Shown: positions 29,730-39,173 of the stretch, one piece after another
Layout of the letters: every line of letters begins with the position of its first letter
Numbering within the stretch: the first letter of the stretch is position 1
Assembly: GCA_030684355.1 (NCBI GenBank)
Contig: JAUXTN010000143.1
Span: 1-42,538 of the forward strand
Origin: Pseudomonadota bacterium
GTDB taxonomy: Bacteria; Myxococcota_A; UBA796; SXON01
Length of the DNA: 42,538 bases
Direction of reading: 5' to 3'
The notes under the pieces: model-generated
Told to the model about the DNA's origin: nothing
What the model saw: the letters and a program-made list of their open reading frames with translations, nothing else
Database searches by the model: none
Position numbers and translations under genes: made by a program

Positions 29730-30950
29730 ATGCTCACCGTCGAAGAAGCCCTCGTCCGTGTCCTCGCGCACGTCCCCGCCTCGCGCACCGAGCGCGTGGC
29801 CCTCTCCGAGGCGCACGGGCGCATCCTCGCCGAGGACGTGGTCGCCGCCGGGGACCTCCCCCCGTGGCCCGCCTCCGCGATGGACGGCTTCGCGGTGCTC
29901 GCCGCGGACGTGCCGGGGGATCTCCGGGTCATCGAGACCGTGGCGGCCGGCGGATCGCCGCGCTTCGTCGTCACGTCCGGCGCGGCCACCCGGATCATGA
30001 CCGGGGCGCCCGTTCCCATCGGTGCGGACGCCGTCGTGATGGTCGAGGACAGCGAGGCCGTCGGAGACGACCTCGTGCGGCTCCAGGGCTTCGCGACGCC
30101 CGGACAGCACATCCGGGCCCAGGGCAGCGAGGTGGCGCGCGGGACCCTCGTGCTGACGCGCGGGCGCACGCTCGGGGCCGGCGCCATCGGGCTCCTCGCG
30201 GCGGTGGGCGTGGCCGAGGTGGCGGTGGCGGCGCGGCCGCGGGTCGGCATCCTCTCGACGGGGGACGAGCTCGTCGAGCCCGGCGCCCCCCTCGGGCCCG
30301 GTCAGATCCACTCCAGCAACGGGTACGCCCTCGCGGCGCTCGTGCGGGACGCCGGCGGCATCCCGGTGGACCTCGGCAGCGTCCGCGACGACCCCGCGGC
30401 CATCGCCGCGGGCTTCCGTGCGGCCCTGCGCTGCGACGTGGTGGTGTCGACCGGCGGCGTGAGCGTCGGCGACTACGACCACGTCAAGGGCGTGCTCGCC
30501 GACCTCGGGATCGCCATGGACTTCTGGCGCGTGGCGATGAAGCCCGGGAAGCCCCTCGCGTACGGGGTGATCGACGGGACGCCGATCTTCGGACTCCCGG
30601 GGAACCCGGTGAGCTGCATGGTCAACTTCTACCAGTTCGTGCGCCCGGTGCTCCGGACGATGCTCGGGGATCCGGCCCCGTTCCTGCCCGTGGTCCAGGC
30701 CGAGCTCGTCGGCCACACCCGCCGCCGCCCCGGCCGCCCGGAGTTCGTCCGCGTGCGGCTCTTCCGCGACGGGGACGTCGTGCGGGCGGAGATCGCCGGG
30801 TACCAGGGCAGCGCCGGGGTCCTCTCGATGGCGGATGGCCATGGCTTCGCGCTCGTGCCGGGGGACGCCGCGGAGATCGGCGGGGTCGTGGCCGTGCAGG
30901 TGTTCGACCCGACCTTCGGCGCCAGCGCGGAGCCCGGCTACCGTTGGTGA
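29730..30950 (+). CDS. moeA: Molybdopterin molybdenumtransferase MoeA
   Basis: A 406-residue enzyme that inserts molybdate into adenylylated molybdopterin in the last step of molybdenum cofactor synthesis. Family motifs are clear: PPWPASAMDGFAV near residue 46, TGAPVPIGADAVVMVED, GILSTGDELVEPG, STGGVSVGDYDHVK, MKPGKPLAYG and FGLPGNPVSCMVNF. The length is normal and all four domains are present. It is followed by mobA with a GTGA overlap, so the two are cotranscribed. The 53-bp gap upstream contains CCCGGG-type inverted repeats that may end the transglycosylase transcript. Confidence 0.95.
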   Translation: MLTVEEALVRVLAHVPASRTERVALSEAHGRILAEDVVAAGDLPPWPASAMDGFAVLAADVPGDLRVIETVAAGGSPRFVVTSGAATRIMTGAPVPIGADAVVMVEDSEAVGDDLVRLQGFATPGQHIRAQGSEVARGTLVLTRGRTLGAGAIGLLAAVGVAEVAVAARPRVGILSTGDELVEPGAPLGPGQIHSSNGYALAALVRDAGGIPVDLGSVRDDPAAIAAGFRAALRCDVVVSTGGVSVGDYDHVKGVLADLGIAMDFWRVAMKPGKPLAYGVIDGTPIFGLPGNPVSCMVNFYQFVRPVLRTMLGDPAPFLPVVQAELVGHTRRRPGRPEFVRVRLFRDGDVVRAEIAGYQGSAGVLSMADGHGFALVPGDAAEIGGVVAVQVFDPTFGASAEPGYRW

Positions 30951-31420
30951 AGGGGTACATCCTCGCGGGGGGCCTCTCCCAGCGCTTCGGCTCGGACAAG
31001 GCGCGCTACCTCGTCGACGGCGAACCTCTCGCCGTGCGGATCGCCGCGGTGCTGCGCGCGGCGGGGCTCGACCCCTGGCTCGTGGCCCGGGCGCCGCGCG
31101 GGCTCGGCCTCCCCGAGCTCCTCGAGCCCGACGGGCCCCGGCACCCGCTCTGGGGCGTGGCGGCGGCGCTGGGGGAGGGGAGCGACGCCTTCGTCATCCC
31201 CTGCGACCTCGTGGACGTGCGGGTCGAGCAGGTGCGCGCGCTGTCGGACGCCGGGGCCATCGCCGCCGGTCAGCCGCTCTTCGGGGTGTACCCGGCGCGC
31301 CTCCGGGACCGCGCTCGCGCGTTCGCCGAGGCGGGCGGATCCGTGCGCGCGTTCGTGGCGGAGCTCCCCGTGCTCGACGTGGGCCCGATCGCCAACCTCA
31401 ACCAGCCGATAGGCTCCTGA
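30947..31420 (+). CDS. mobA: MobA-like molybdenum cofactor guanylyltransferase
   Basis: A 157-residue nucleotidyltransferase that would transfer GMP to the molybdenum cofactor. It opens directly with the signature YILAGGLSQRFGSDKARYLVDG. A second element, FVIPCDLVDV, holds the metal-binding Asp region. It is shorter than E. coli MobA (about 190), mainly in the middle. The GTG start overlaps the moeA stop. The last 23 bp overlap the 3' end of the convergent sensor kinase gene. Its close link with moeA supports the MobA role over other sugar-nucleotide transferases. Confidence 0.85.
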   Translation: MKGYILAGGLSQRFGSDKARYLVDGEPLAVRIAAVLRAAGLDPWLVARAPRGLGLPELLEPDGPRHPLWGVAAALGEGSDAFVIPCDLVDVRVEQVRALSDAGAIAAGQPLFGVYPARLRDRARAFAEAGGSVRAFVAELPVLDVGPIANLNQPIGS

Positions 31421-33545
31421 CGGGCAGCTCCTCGGGGACGCTCCCGGCTGGCTGGATCGGGATGCGCACCGTGAACGTGGTGCCCTTGCCGATCGTGCTG
31501 GAGACGTCGAGCTCCCCGCCGTGCGCCTGCACGATCCGGCGCGAGATCGCGAGGCCGAGCCCGGTGCCGTCGTGGCGCGTGGTGAAGAACGGCACGAAGA
31601 GCTTGTCGAGGTCCTCCGGCGCGATGCCGATCCCGGTGTCTTCGATCGCGACCTCGATGGCCGGCGCGTAGCGCGCCTTCGGGTCACGCAGGCGGCCCAG
31701 GCGGGTGTGGAGGGTGAGCGTGCCGCCGCTCTTCATCGCCTGGAGGCCGTTCTGGCAGAGGTTGAGCAGGACCTGCTTCAGCTTCTGCGCGTCGACCGGG
31801 AGCGGCGGCCGGACGACCGCGTGGTCCTCGACGACCCGTACGTTCGCGGGCAGCCCCTGCGCGTTGATGACGCCGATCACGTTGCCGACGAGCAAGGCGA
31901 CGTCGATCTCCTCGAGGTGGAGCTGCATGGGGCGCGCGTAGTCGAGGAACTGGCTCACCACCTGGTTGAGGCGGTCCACCTCGTCCACGATGATCCGCAC
32001 CATCTCGGCGTCCGGGCCCTCCCGCCCCGCCTGGAGGTACTGCGCGGCGCCCTTGATGCCCGCGAGGGGGTTGCGGATTTCGTGCGCGAGGCCGGCCGCC
32101 ATCGTGCCGAGCGCGGCGAGGCGGTGCTCCTCCTTCAGCTTCTCGAACCCGTGCAGGTTCTCGAGGATGACGCTCGCGCGCGCCGCCGTGTGCACCAGCC
32201 GCGCGACGTCCTCGGCGGTGAAGGACTCGAGCTCCTCCTCGTCGCGGAGCGCGAGCCAGCCGATGACGATGTCGCCCGACATGAACGGCACGACCACGTC
32301 GGCGTTCATCGCCTCGAGGAGGCGGAGGCGCACCTCGGTGTCCTCGGGGCGCCCGGTGGCGCGGGCCTGCTGGCGCGCGAGGACGGCGCGGTGGTAGGCG
32401 CGCTGGCCCGCGGCGAACCCGTCGGTGAAGGGCTGCCGCGCGACCTGCATGATGGGCGGCTCGTCGCGGGTGCCGCGCTCGGCGACGAGGCGGTAGGTGC
32501 GGCGCTCCTCGTCCCACAAGAAGATCGAGGCCACCGGGACGCGCCCCGAGGCCACGAGCCGCGTGAGCATCTCGTGGGCGAGGCCGTCGATGGAGAGGGC
32601 CCGCACCATCGCGGCGTCGAGCTCGCGCAACGTCTCCTGGAGGAGCTGCCCGCGGCGGTTGAAGATGCGGCCGGCCCAGGTCTCGAGCTGCTTGCGCAGC
32701 GGATCGTAGGCCATCAGGAACAGGCAGCTCGCCAGGAACACCTGGAAGGTGCCGTGGATCGGGTACTCCCCGAGCAGGGACGCGGCGGAGAGGGCATCGA
32801 TGCCGACGAGCAACATGCCGGCAACGCCGACTGCGGCCATGCGGCTGAAGATCTCCGCGAGGTCCAGGAGCCGGTACATCGTGATGATCTGGTACAGGAA
32901 GTACACGAAGATGCTGGCGAAGATCGCGCCCAGCGGCGGGAACGCACCCTGCACGACGGCCGGGAACGCCCAGACCGAGACCTCCGCGCCGGGGAGGCCG
33001 CCGAGCGAGCGGGCGAGCGCCTCCACGCCGGAGAAGGCGATGGCGAGCCCGGCGAGGGCGGCGAGGTAGCGGATCCGGGCGCGCTCGACGCGGTGCTCGG
33101 TGGACTCGTGGAACTGCCACAGCCGGTGCATCGGGACGAGGAAGGCCCCGAACACGTAGACCGCCAACACGACCTCGGGGAGGGAGGCGCGGGGCGCGTC
33201 GCGGTAGAACAGGGCGTCGATGACGGTGAAGGCGACCGCCACCAGCGGGGTCGCGACGCTGAGCGTGCGGACGCGCGGATCGTGGGGGGCGCCCGGCTGC
33301 CAGAAGAAGCGGTCGACGAAGACGAGCAGCGCGAGGGGGAGGAAGGCGCCCGCGCCGGCGTGCACGTACTTGAACGCGCCGAGGCCCGGCAGCAGGTAGA
33401 GCGTGAACCCGAAGTAGGTCAGGCACAACACCGACATGAACACGGCGAAGGCGCGGCGGACGGGGTCCTGCCGGTCACCGAGCGGCACGCGGACCGCGAG
33501 GGCGCCCGTCGCGATCGTCGTCAGGGCGTAGAGCAGGATGTTCAC
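31398..33545 (-). CDS. Membrane-bound GAF-containing histidine kinase
   Basis: A 715-residue sensor kinase. The N-terminal 285 or so residues contain about eight or nine hydrophobic helices, comparable to 7TM/MASE-type sensor regions. A GAF-like domain follows (about 300-465), then HisKA with LAHEIRNPLAG (His488) and HATPase with N box NLCQNGLQAM, G1 EDTGIGIAPED and G2 GTGLGLAIS. There is no receiver domain, so it needs a separate response regulator, which is not adjacent. The start is GTG at 33545, 23 bp from the divergent selA gene. The signal it senses cannot be told. Confidence 0.88.
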   Translation of the reverse strand: MNILLYALTTIATGALAVRVPLGDRQDPVRRAFAVFMSVLCLTYFGFTLYLLPGLGAFKYVHAGAGAFLPLALLVFVDRFFWQPGAPHDPRVRTLSVATPLVAVAFTVIDALFYRDAPRASLPEVVLAVYVFGAFLVPMHRLWQFHESTEHRVERARIRYLAALAGLAIAFSGVEALARSLGGLPGAEVSVWAFPAVVQGAFPPLGAIFASIFVYFLYQIITMYRLLDLAEIFSRMAAVGVAGMLLVGIDALSAASLLGEYPIHGTFQVFLASCLFLMAYDPLRKQLETWAGRIFNRRGQLLQETLRELDAAMVRALSIDGLAHEMLTRLVASGRVPVASIFLWDEERRTYRLVAERGTRDEPPIMQVARQPFTDGFAAGQRAYHRAVLARQQARATGRPEDTEVRLRLLEAMNADVVVPFMSGDIVIGWLALRDEEELESFTAEDVARLVHTAARASVILENLHGFEKLKEEHRLAALGTMAAGLAHEIRNPLAGIKGAAQYLQAGREGPDAEMVRIIVDEVDRLNQVVSQFLDYARPMQLHLEEIDVALLVGNVIGVINAQGLPANVRVVEDHAVVRPPLPVDAQKLKQVLLNLCQNGLQAMKSGGTLTLHTRLGRLRDPKARYAPAIEVAIEDTGIGIAPEDLDKLFVPFFTTRHDGTGLGLAISRRIVQAHGGELDVSSTIGKGTTFTVRIPIQPAGSVPEELPVRSLSAG

Positions 33546-33568
33546 GGCCGGATGCTATCGTGCGGCGC

Positions 33569-34879
33569 ATGGATCCGCGCCGCGCCCTGCCTTCAGTGGA
33601 CCGCCTCCTTCGCGACGCACCCGAGCTGCCGCGCGTCGCCGCCACGCGCGCCGCCCGGGCCCTCGTGGCCGAGGTGCGTGCCGGCGCCGCGCCGCCCGCG
33701 GACTGGACGACCGCCCTGCGCGCGCGCGTGTCGGACGAGGGCCGCATGCGCCTGCGGCCGGTCATCAACGCCACGGGCATCGTGCTGCACACGAACCTGG
33801 GGCGGGCGCCCTTGTCGCCCCGGGCAGCGGAGGCCGTTTCGGCGCTGGCGCGGGGCTACGCCAACGTGGAGCTCGAGCTCGATGGCGGGCGCCGGGGCGA
33901 GCGCCTGGACGGGATCCGCGGGCCGTTGTTGGCGCTCACGGGCGCCGAGGACGCCCTGGCGGTCAACAACTGCGCGGCAGCCGTGCTCCTCATGCTCACG
34001 ACGCTCGGGGTCGGGCGCGAGGTCATCGTCTCCCGCGGGGAACTCGTCGAGATCGGCGGGTCCTTCCGCGTGCCGGACGTGATCACGGCGGGCGGCGCGC
34101 GGCTGGTGGAGGTGGGGACCACGAACCGCACCCGCGCCCGGGACTACACCGACGCGATCGGGCCGAACACGGCGGCCATCCTGCGCGTGCACCCCTCGAA
34201 CTTCCGCATCACGGGGTTCACGGAGGCGGCCGGGCGCGCTGAGCTCGCGGGGATCGCCGCCCAGCGGGGGGTCCTCCTGCTGGAGGACCTCGGCGCGGGC
34301 GCGCTCGTGCCGGGGCTGGGGGAGCCGACCGTCGCGGAGGTGATCGCCGAGGGCGTCGACGTCGCCTGCTTCTCCGGTGACAAGCTGCTCGGCGGGCCGC
34401 AGGCCGGCCTGGTCGTCGGCAAGGCGCCCCAGATCGCGGCCATGCGCCGCCACCCGCTCTACCGCGCCCTCCGCCTCGACCGGCTCGTGCTCGCCGCGCT
34501 CGAGGCCACGTTGCGCGGCTACCTCGTCGGGGACGTGCCGCCCGTGGTGAAGCTCCTCTCGCTGCGGCCGGCCGAGCTGAAGCTCCGGGCCCGCGGCTGG
34601 GCGGACCGCCTCCGCGCCGAGGGCCTCGCCGTCGACGTGCTGCCGGATCAGGGGTTCTCGGGCGGCGGCTCGCTCCCCGGCGAGGGGCTCCCCACCTGGG
34701 TCGTCGCGCTCGCGGTGCCCGATCCCGACCGGGTCGCGGGCCGCCTGCGCCGGGGGGACCCCGCGGTGGTCGCCCGGGTCGCGGAGGGCCGCATCCGTCT
34801 CGATCCGCGAACCGTGCTCGCCGGAGAAGAAGACGGCCTCCTCGGTGCCGTGGTCGCGGCGTGCCGACAGGACGGTTAG
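33569..34879 (+). CDS. selA: L-seryl-tRNA(Sec) selenium transferase SelA
   Basis: A 436-residue PLP enzyme that converts seryl-tRNA(Sec) to selenocysteyl-tRNA(Sec) with selenophosphate. The N-terminal part has LPSVDRLLRD, typical of SelA, followed by VINATGIVLHTNLGRAPLS. The PLP lysine is Lys272 in FSGDKLLGGPQAG. Length is close to the usual 460. The ATG at 33569 is preferred; GTG at 33560 is an in-frame alternative, and neither has a strong ribosome site. selB, selD and tRNA(Sec) are not seen in the window. Its presence implies that the organism makes selenoproteins. Confidence 0.92.
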   Translation: MDPRRALPSVDRLLRDAPELPRVAATRAARALVAEVRAGAAPPADWTTALRARVSDEGRMRLRPVINATGIVLHTNLGRAPLSPRAAEAVSALARGYANVELELDGGRRGERLDGIRGPLLALTGAEDALAVNNCAAAVLLMLTTLGVGREVIVSRGELVEIGGSFRVPDVITAGGARLVEVGTTNRTRARDYTDAIGPNTAAILRVHPSNFRITGFTEAAGRAELAGIAAQRGVLLLEDLGAGALVPGLGEPTVAEVIAEGVDVACFSGDKLLGGPQAGLVVGKAPQIAAMRRHPLYRALRLDRLVLAALEATLRGYLVGDVPPVVKLLSLRPAELKLRARGWADRLRAEGLAVDVLPDQGFSGGGSLPGEGLPTWVVALAVPDPDRVAGRLRRGDPAVVARVAEGRIRLDPRTVLAGEEDGLLGAVVAACRQDG

Positions 34880-34891
34880 GGGCCGCGGATC

Positions 34892-35917
34892 ATGTCCATC
34901 GGATTCTACGAGCTCCTCCAGGTGGCCGCGGACGCCCCCGCCGACGTCGTGCGCGCGGCCTACCAGGAGCAGGTGGCGCAGGTGGTCCGCAAGCTCCGCG
35001 CGGCGGAAGCCCGCCAGCAGGACGTGGCGGCCATCGAGGCGCGGCGGGCCGCGCTCGCCGAGGCGTGGGGGGTCTTGTCGGACCCCCTCCGGCGCCGCCG
35101 GTATGACCGCTACCGCGAGCTCGCTCGGGGCGTGCTGCCGACCGAGCCCGAAGACCTCTGGGCGCAGGCCGGGCCCTCCATGATCGATCCCGCTGCGGCG
35201 GCCGCGCTGCACGTCGTCCGGACCCTCACCGACCTCCGGGTCGGCGAGCCCGTCTCCGAGATCGGCGTGGCGGATCCCGAGGTCTCCGGCGTACACGTGC
35301 GCGCGGACCGTCGCGGCGAGGGCGGCCGTCACGCCGAGGCGCGGGCCGCCGAGCCGCGACAGACCGACGGTGGCGACGGCCGGCCCGCGGAGGCACGGCC
35401 CTCCGAGGTCCGCCCGGGCGAACCCCGCGTCCAGGTCCGCCTCGCGGACACGCCCCGCGCCCCCGAGGGAGGGCCCGCAGTGCGCTCCCCGGAGGTGCGC
35501 TCCCCGGAGGTGCCGCCCGCGCTCGTGGTGCCCGCGCCGTCGATGGCGCCCGGGGGCCGTCGCCCCGAGCCGCCGCGGCCGGCCCCGGCGCCCGTGAGCA
35601 GCCTCTCCATCGACCGCAACGTCGCCGCGGAGGACCTCGCGCGCCTCCTCGACCAGTTCGGCCCGACCGGCGCCTTCCTGCGCGCCACGCGCGAACTGCG
35701 TCGGAGCACGCTCCCCCAGCTCTCCGCGACCACCCGCATCTCCCTGCGCTTCCTCGACGCGATGGAGCGGGACGCGTATACGGACCTCCCCGGCGCGACG
35801 TTCGTGCGCGGCTACCTGAAGATGGTGGTGCGCGCGCTCGAGGCCATCCCGGCCGGCTCCGAGGTCGACGAATTCATCGAGGGCTACATGTCCCGTTTCT
35901 ACCGCGCCCGTGGCTGA
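34892..35917 (+). CDS. J-like domain fused to RodZ-type HTH protein
   Basis: A 341-residue protein with two recognisable ends. The N-terminal 75 residues resemble a J domain (GFYELLQVAADAPADVVRAAY at the start and EAWGVLSDPLRRRRYDRY at the end), but the HPD tripeptide that activates DnaK is absent. The middle (about 130-240) is Pro/Arg/Glu-rich and likely disordered, with a duplicated RSPEV unit. Residues about 277-325 form a RodZ/HTH_25-like helix-turn-helix (LSATTRISLRFLDAMERD and LPGATFVRGYLK). No membrane segment is seen. It lies 12 bp after selA and overlaps the pseudouridine synthase gene by 8 bp, so it is in an operon with them. Its function is unknown. Confidence 0.78.
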   Translation: MSIGFYELLQVAADAPADVVRAAYQEQVAQVVRKLRAAEARQQDVAAIEARRAALAEAWGVLSDPLRRRRYDRYRELARGVLPTEPEDLWAQAGPSMIDPAAAAALHVVRTLTDLRVGEPVSEIGVADPEVSGVHVRADRRGEGGRHAEARAAEPRQTDGGDGRPAEARPSEVRPGEPRVQVRLADTPRAPEGGPAVRSPEVRSPEVPPALVVPAPSMAPGGRRPEPPRPAPAPVSSLSIDRNVAAEDLARLLDQFGPTGAFLRATRELRRSTLPQLSATTRISLRFLDAMERDAYTDLPGATFVRGYLKMVVRALEAIPAGSEVDEFIEGYMSRFYRARG

Positions 35918-36992
35918 GCGCCTCCGCTGGGTGGCCACCCCGGGCACGGGCCGCCTCGACCGCGCCCTCGCCGACGTTTTCCCCACCTTGTCTCGTGCCC
36001 GCATCCAGGCCCTCATCGCCGAGGGCCGGGTCACGGTCGACGGCGAGCCAGCGAAGGCCTCCGCCCGCCCGACTGTCGACCAGGTCGTGGTGATCGAGGT
36101 CCCTGACGCCGTCGCCTCGACCGTCGTGGGCGAGGACATCCCGCTCGACGTGCTCTTCGAGGACGAGGACCTCATCGTGCTCGTCAAGCCCGCCGGGATG
36201 GTCGTCCACCCGTCCGCCGGGCACGCGACCGGCACGTTGGTGAACGCGCTCCTCGGCCGCCCTGGCGCCCTCTCCAGCATCGGCGGCGTCGAGCGCCCCG
36301 GCATCGTGCACCGTCTCGACGCCGGCACGAGCGGCGTCATGGTCGTCGCCCGGAACGACGTGACCCACCGCGCGCTCTCGACGTTGTTCGCGGCCCACGA
36401 CCTCGAGCGGCGCTACCTCGCGGTGGTGCACAAGGTGCCCCTGTTCGACGGCGGCACCTACCGCAGCGTGCTCGGCCGCGACCCGAAGGACCGCCTGAAG
36501 ATCTCCTCGATCCCCGAGGATGTCCCGGAGCCCGAGGACTTCGAGCCCGAGGTGATCAACTACGTCGAGTACGACGACGAGGAAGACGAGCCCGCGCCCA
36601 CGCCGGACCGTCGCCGCGGCCGTCTCGCCATCACGCATTGGCGGGTCCGCGCCAAGGCCGATCGCGTCTCGCTCGTCGAGTGTCGCCTGGAGACCGGCCG
36701 CACCCACCAGGTGCGCGTCCACCTCTCCGAGGCGGGGCACCCCGTCGTCGGGGACGCCGCCTACGGGCGCCGAGAGTGCGTGGCGCCGGCCGCGATCCGC
36801 CCGATGGTGGACACCCTCGGCCACCCGCTGCTCCACGCCTGGCACCTCGGCTTCCGCCACCCGCGGGACGGGCGCGCGCTCGCCTTCTCCGCGCCGCCGC
36901 CGGCGGACTTCGTCGCCCTCTGCGCCGCCGCGGGGCTCACGATTCCGGCCCTCGAGCTGACGCCCATGACCCCGCCGGCGCGTACGCGCTGA
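35910..36992 (+). CDS. rluD: RluD-like 23S rRNA pseudouridine synthase
   Basis: A 360-residue enzyme of the RluA/RluD family. An S4 RNA-binding domain covers about residues 14-75 (RLDRALADVFPTLSRARIQALI), followed by the catalytic domain with HRLDAGTSG (Asp137, the nucleophile) and the C-terminal element TGRTHQVRVHLSEAGHPVVGD. An acidic insertion at about 205-235, rich in Glu, Asp and Pro, makes it slightly longer than usual. The S4 domain favours RluD (23S positions 1911/1915/1917) over RluA. The GTG start overlaps the stop of the upstream gene. Confidence 0.9.
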   Translation: MAERLRWVATPGTGRLDRALADVFPTLSRARIQALIAEGRVTVDGEPAKASARPTVDQVVVIEVPDAVASTVVGEDIPLDVLFEDEDLIVLVKPAGMVVHPSAGHATGTLVNALLGRPGALSSIGGVERPGIVHRLDAGTSGVMVVARNDVTHRALSTLFAAHDLERRYLAVVHKVPLFDGGTYRSVLGRDPKDRLKISSIPEDVPEPEDFEPEVINYVEYDDEEDEPAPTPDRRRGRLAITHWRVRAKADRVSLVECRLETGRTHQVRVHLSEAGHPVVGDAAYGRRECVAPAAIRPMVDTLGHPLLHAWHLGFRHPRDGRALAFSAPPPADFVALCAAAGLTIPALELTPMTPPARTR

Positions 36993-37018
36993 GCGGGGCC
37001 CGCGGGCCCGTGCCTCCA

Positions 37019-37043
37019 GCGTCTCGCTGCGGGGGCGAGGCGC
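37019..37043. terminator. Hairpin between convergent rluD and lipoprotein genes
   Basis: A 9-bp stem (GCGTCTCGC with GCGAGGCGC, one G-T pair) and a 7-nt loop in the 61-bp gap between two convergent genes. A second, smaller GGGCCC-GC-GGGCCC palindrome lies at 36996-37009. No T-run is seen. Confidence 0.45.
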
Positions 37044-37053
37044 CCGGTCGGTT

Positions 37054-38088
<1,035 letters not shown>

Positions 38089-38184
38089 GGGACCTCGGGT
38101 CGGGTCGGGGAGGGGAGCGGGCGGGAGACGGGCCCTTATGGCTCGTCCCCCAGAAAATCCAGCCCGAAGCACGACGGGAGAGGG

Positions 38185-39033
38185 CTATCCGTCGCAGACG
38201 GCGTCGGCAGCCGGAGGACCGTCCGCACAGGCCTCGCAGTTGTTTCCGGCCACGGGGACGATGGTGAGGCCGTCCACCTGGGTGCCGGAGATGTCCTCCG
38301 CCACGAGCTCGAGGCAGTAGGGCTCGCCGTCCGACGGGCAGGTCACGCAGGTCGATCCGAAGATCGCCGCGTAGTTGCAGATGGCGCCCACGTCGCCGCT
38401 GCTGTCGACCAGCGGGTCGAGCGGGCGGGTGTCGATGGCGCCGGAGAGCGTGCCGCCGTCGAACGAGGTGCCATCCGCCGCGAACGTGCCCGTGAGCATG
38501 AGCGACGTCAGGTCGACCACGTTGCCGCCGATGTCGATCGAGAGGTCACTGGGGCCGACCTGGAAGTCGGGGTTCCCCGCGAAGTCCGCGGTCGGGAAGT
38601 CGATGCTCGCGAGGCAGTACTCCTGCGTAGCGGGCGAGGAGTCCGCCACGGCGATCGCGCCGACCATCTCGAGCTCGGTGTCCGTCACGGACTCGATGCC
38701 GAGGAGGATGTTCTGCGTGATGTAGGGGCTCAGCAGGCTGCCGATGCCCGCGGGCTCGACGATCGTCGCGTCCGCGAGGGAGACCACGTAGGTGCGGCCG
38801 CTGAGGTCTTCGGTGACCGGCTCGGCGGTGTCGACGTCGGTGTCCGTATCGGTGTCGGTGTCCGTGTCCGTGTCGGTATCGGTGTCCGTATCGGTGTCGG
38901 CGTCGGTGTCGGTGTCGGCGTCGCTGTCACCCTCGGCCGTGTCCGTGCCGATCGGCCCGGTGTCGGTGGGGATCTTGGTGGTCTCTTCGCAGCCGACGAT
39001 GAGCAGGAGGAAGGCGAGGGGGGCGAGGCGCAT
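38185..39033 (-). CDS. Paralogous lipoprotein B with long Asp-Thr linker and shared Cys-rich domain
   Basis: A 282-residue predicted lipoprotein with signal MRLAPLAFLLLIVGC and an Asp-Thr-rich linker of about 35 residues, longer than that of lipoprotein A. It lacks the Ig-like domain of its two neighbours and goes straight to the shared domain: GRTYVVSL, EPAGIGSLLSPYITQNILLG, MVGAIA, a YCLASIDFP element, TGTFAADGTSF, SGAIDTRPL, AICNYA, CVTCPSDGEPYCLELVAE and NNCEACADGPPAADAVC at the end. Cysteines are paired and spaced as in lipoprotein C. No enzyme motif is visible. The start at 39033 is set by the lipobox. I do not recognise the domain. Confidence 0.83.
   Translation of the reverse strand: MRLAPLAFLLLIVGCEETTKIPTDTGPIGTDTAEGDSDADTDTDADTDTDTDTDTDTDTDTDTDTDVDTAEPVTEDLSGRTYVVSLADATIVEPAGIGSLLSPYITQNILLGIESVTDTELEMVGAIAVADSSPATQEYCLASIDFPTADFAGNPDFQVGPSDLSIDIGGNVVDLTSLMLTGTFAADGTSFDGGTLSGAIDTRPLDPLVDSSGDVGAICNYAAIFGSTCVTCPSDGEPYCLELVAEDISGTQVDGLTIVPVAGNNCEACADGPPAADAVCDG
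38829..38930 (-). repeat. Hexanucleotide-type repeat encoding an Asp-Thr linker
   Basis: About 100 bp of GTCGGT, GTCCGT, GTCCGTATCGGT and close variants (plus-strand view) inside lipoprotein B. It is the same unit as in lipoprotein A but longer, again in steps of six bases that preserve the reading frame. Confidence 0.75.
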
Positions 39034-39130
39034 GGATGGGTCCGGGTACAGGGGTAGTATGCAGGAAGCAGGCGGCTCCCCGCCAGCGTGGCGGCGCAGC
39101 TCGCCGAGGAGGGGGCCCAAAACGACGAGA

Positions 39131-39148
39131 GCCAGGGTTGCCCCTGGC
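39131..39148 (-). terminator. Terminator-like hairpin after lipoprotein C gene
   Basis: A perfect 7-bp stem (GCCAGGG with CCCTGGC) and a 4-nt loop, 25 bp downstream of the minus-strand stop at 39174. On the minus strand it is followed by TCTCGTCGTTTT, a modest T-rich stretch, so intrinsic termination is plausible. Confidence 0.55.
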
Positions 39149-39173
39149 CCTCGAGCGTTCGATCAGCGGAGGA

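Noticed and set aside
31521..33560. Long plus-strand open frame opposite the sensor kinase
   Set aside because: The minus strand encodes intact HisKA/HATPase motifs; the plus frame has no recognisable domain and runs out of frame into selA.
36996..37009. GGGCCC-GC-GGGCCC palindrome as a separate terminator or protein site
   Set aside because: It is short and fully GC, which is common by chance in this DNA; the neighbouring 9-bp stem is a better candidate.
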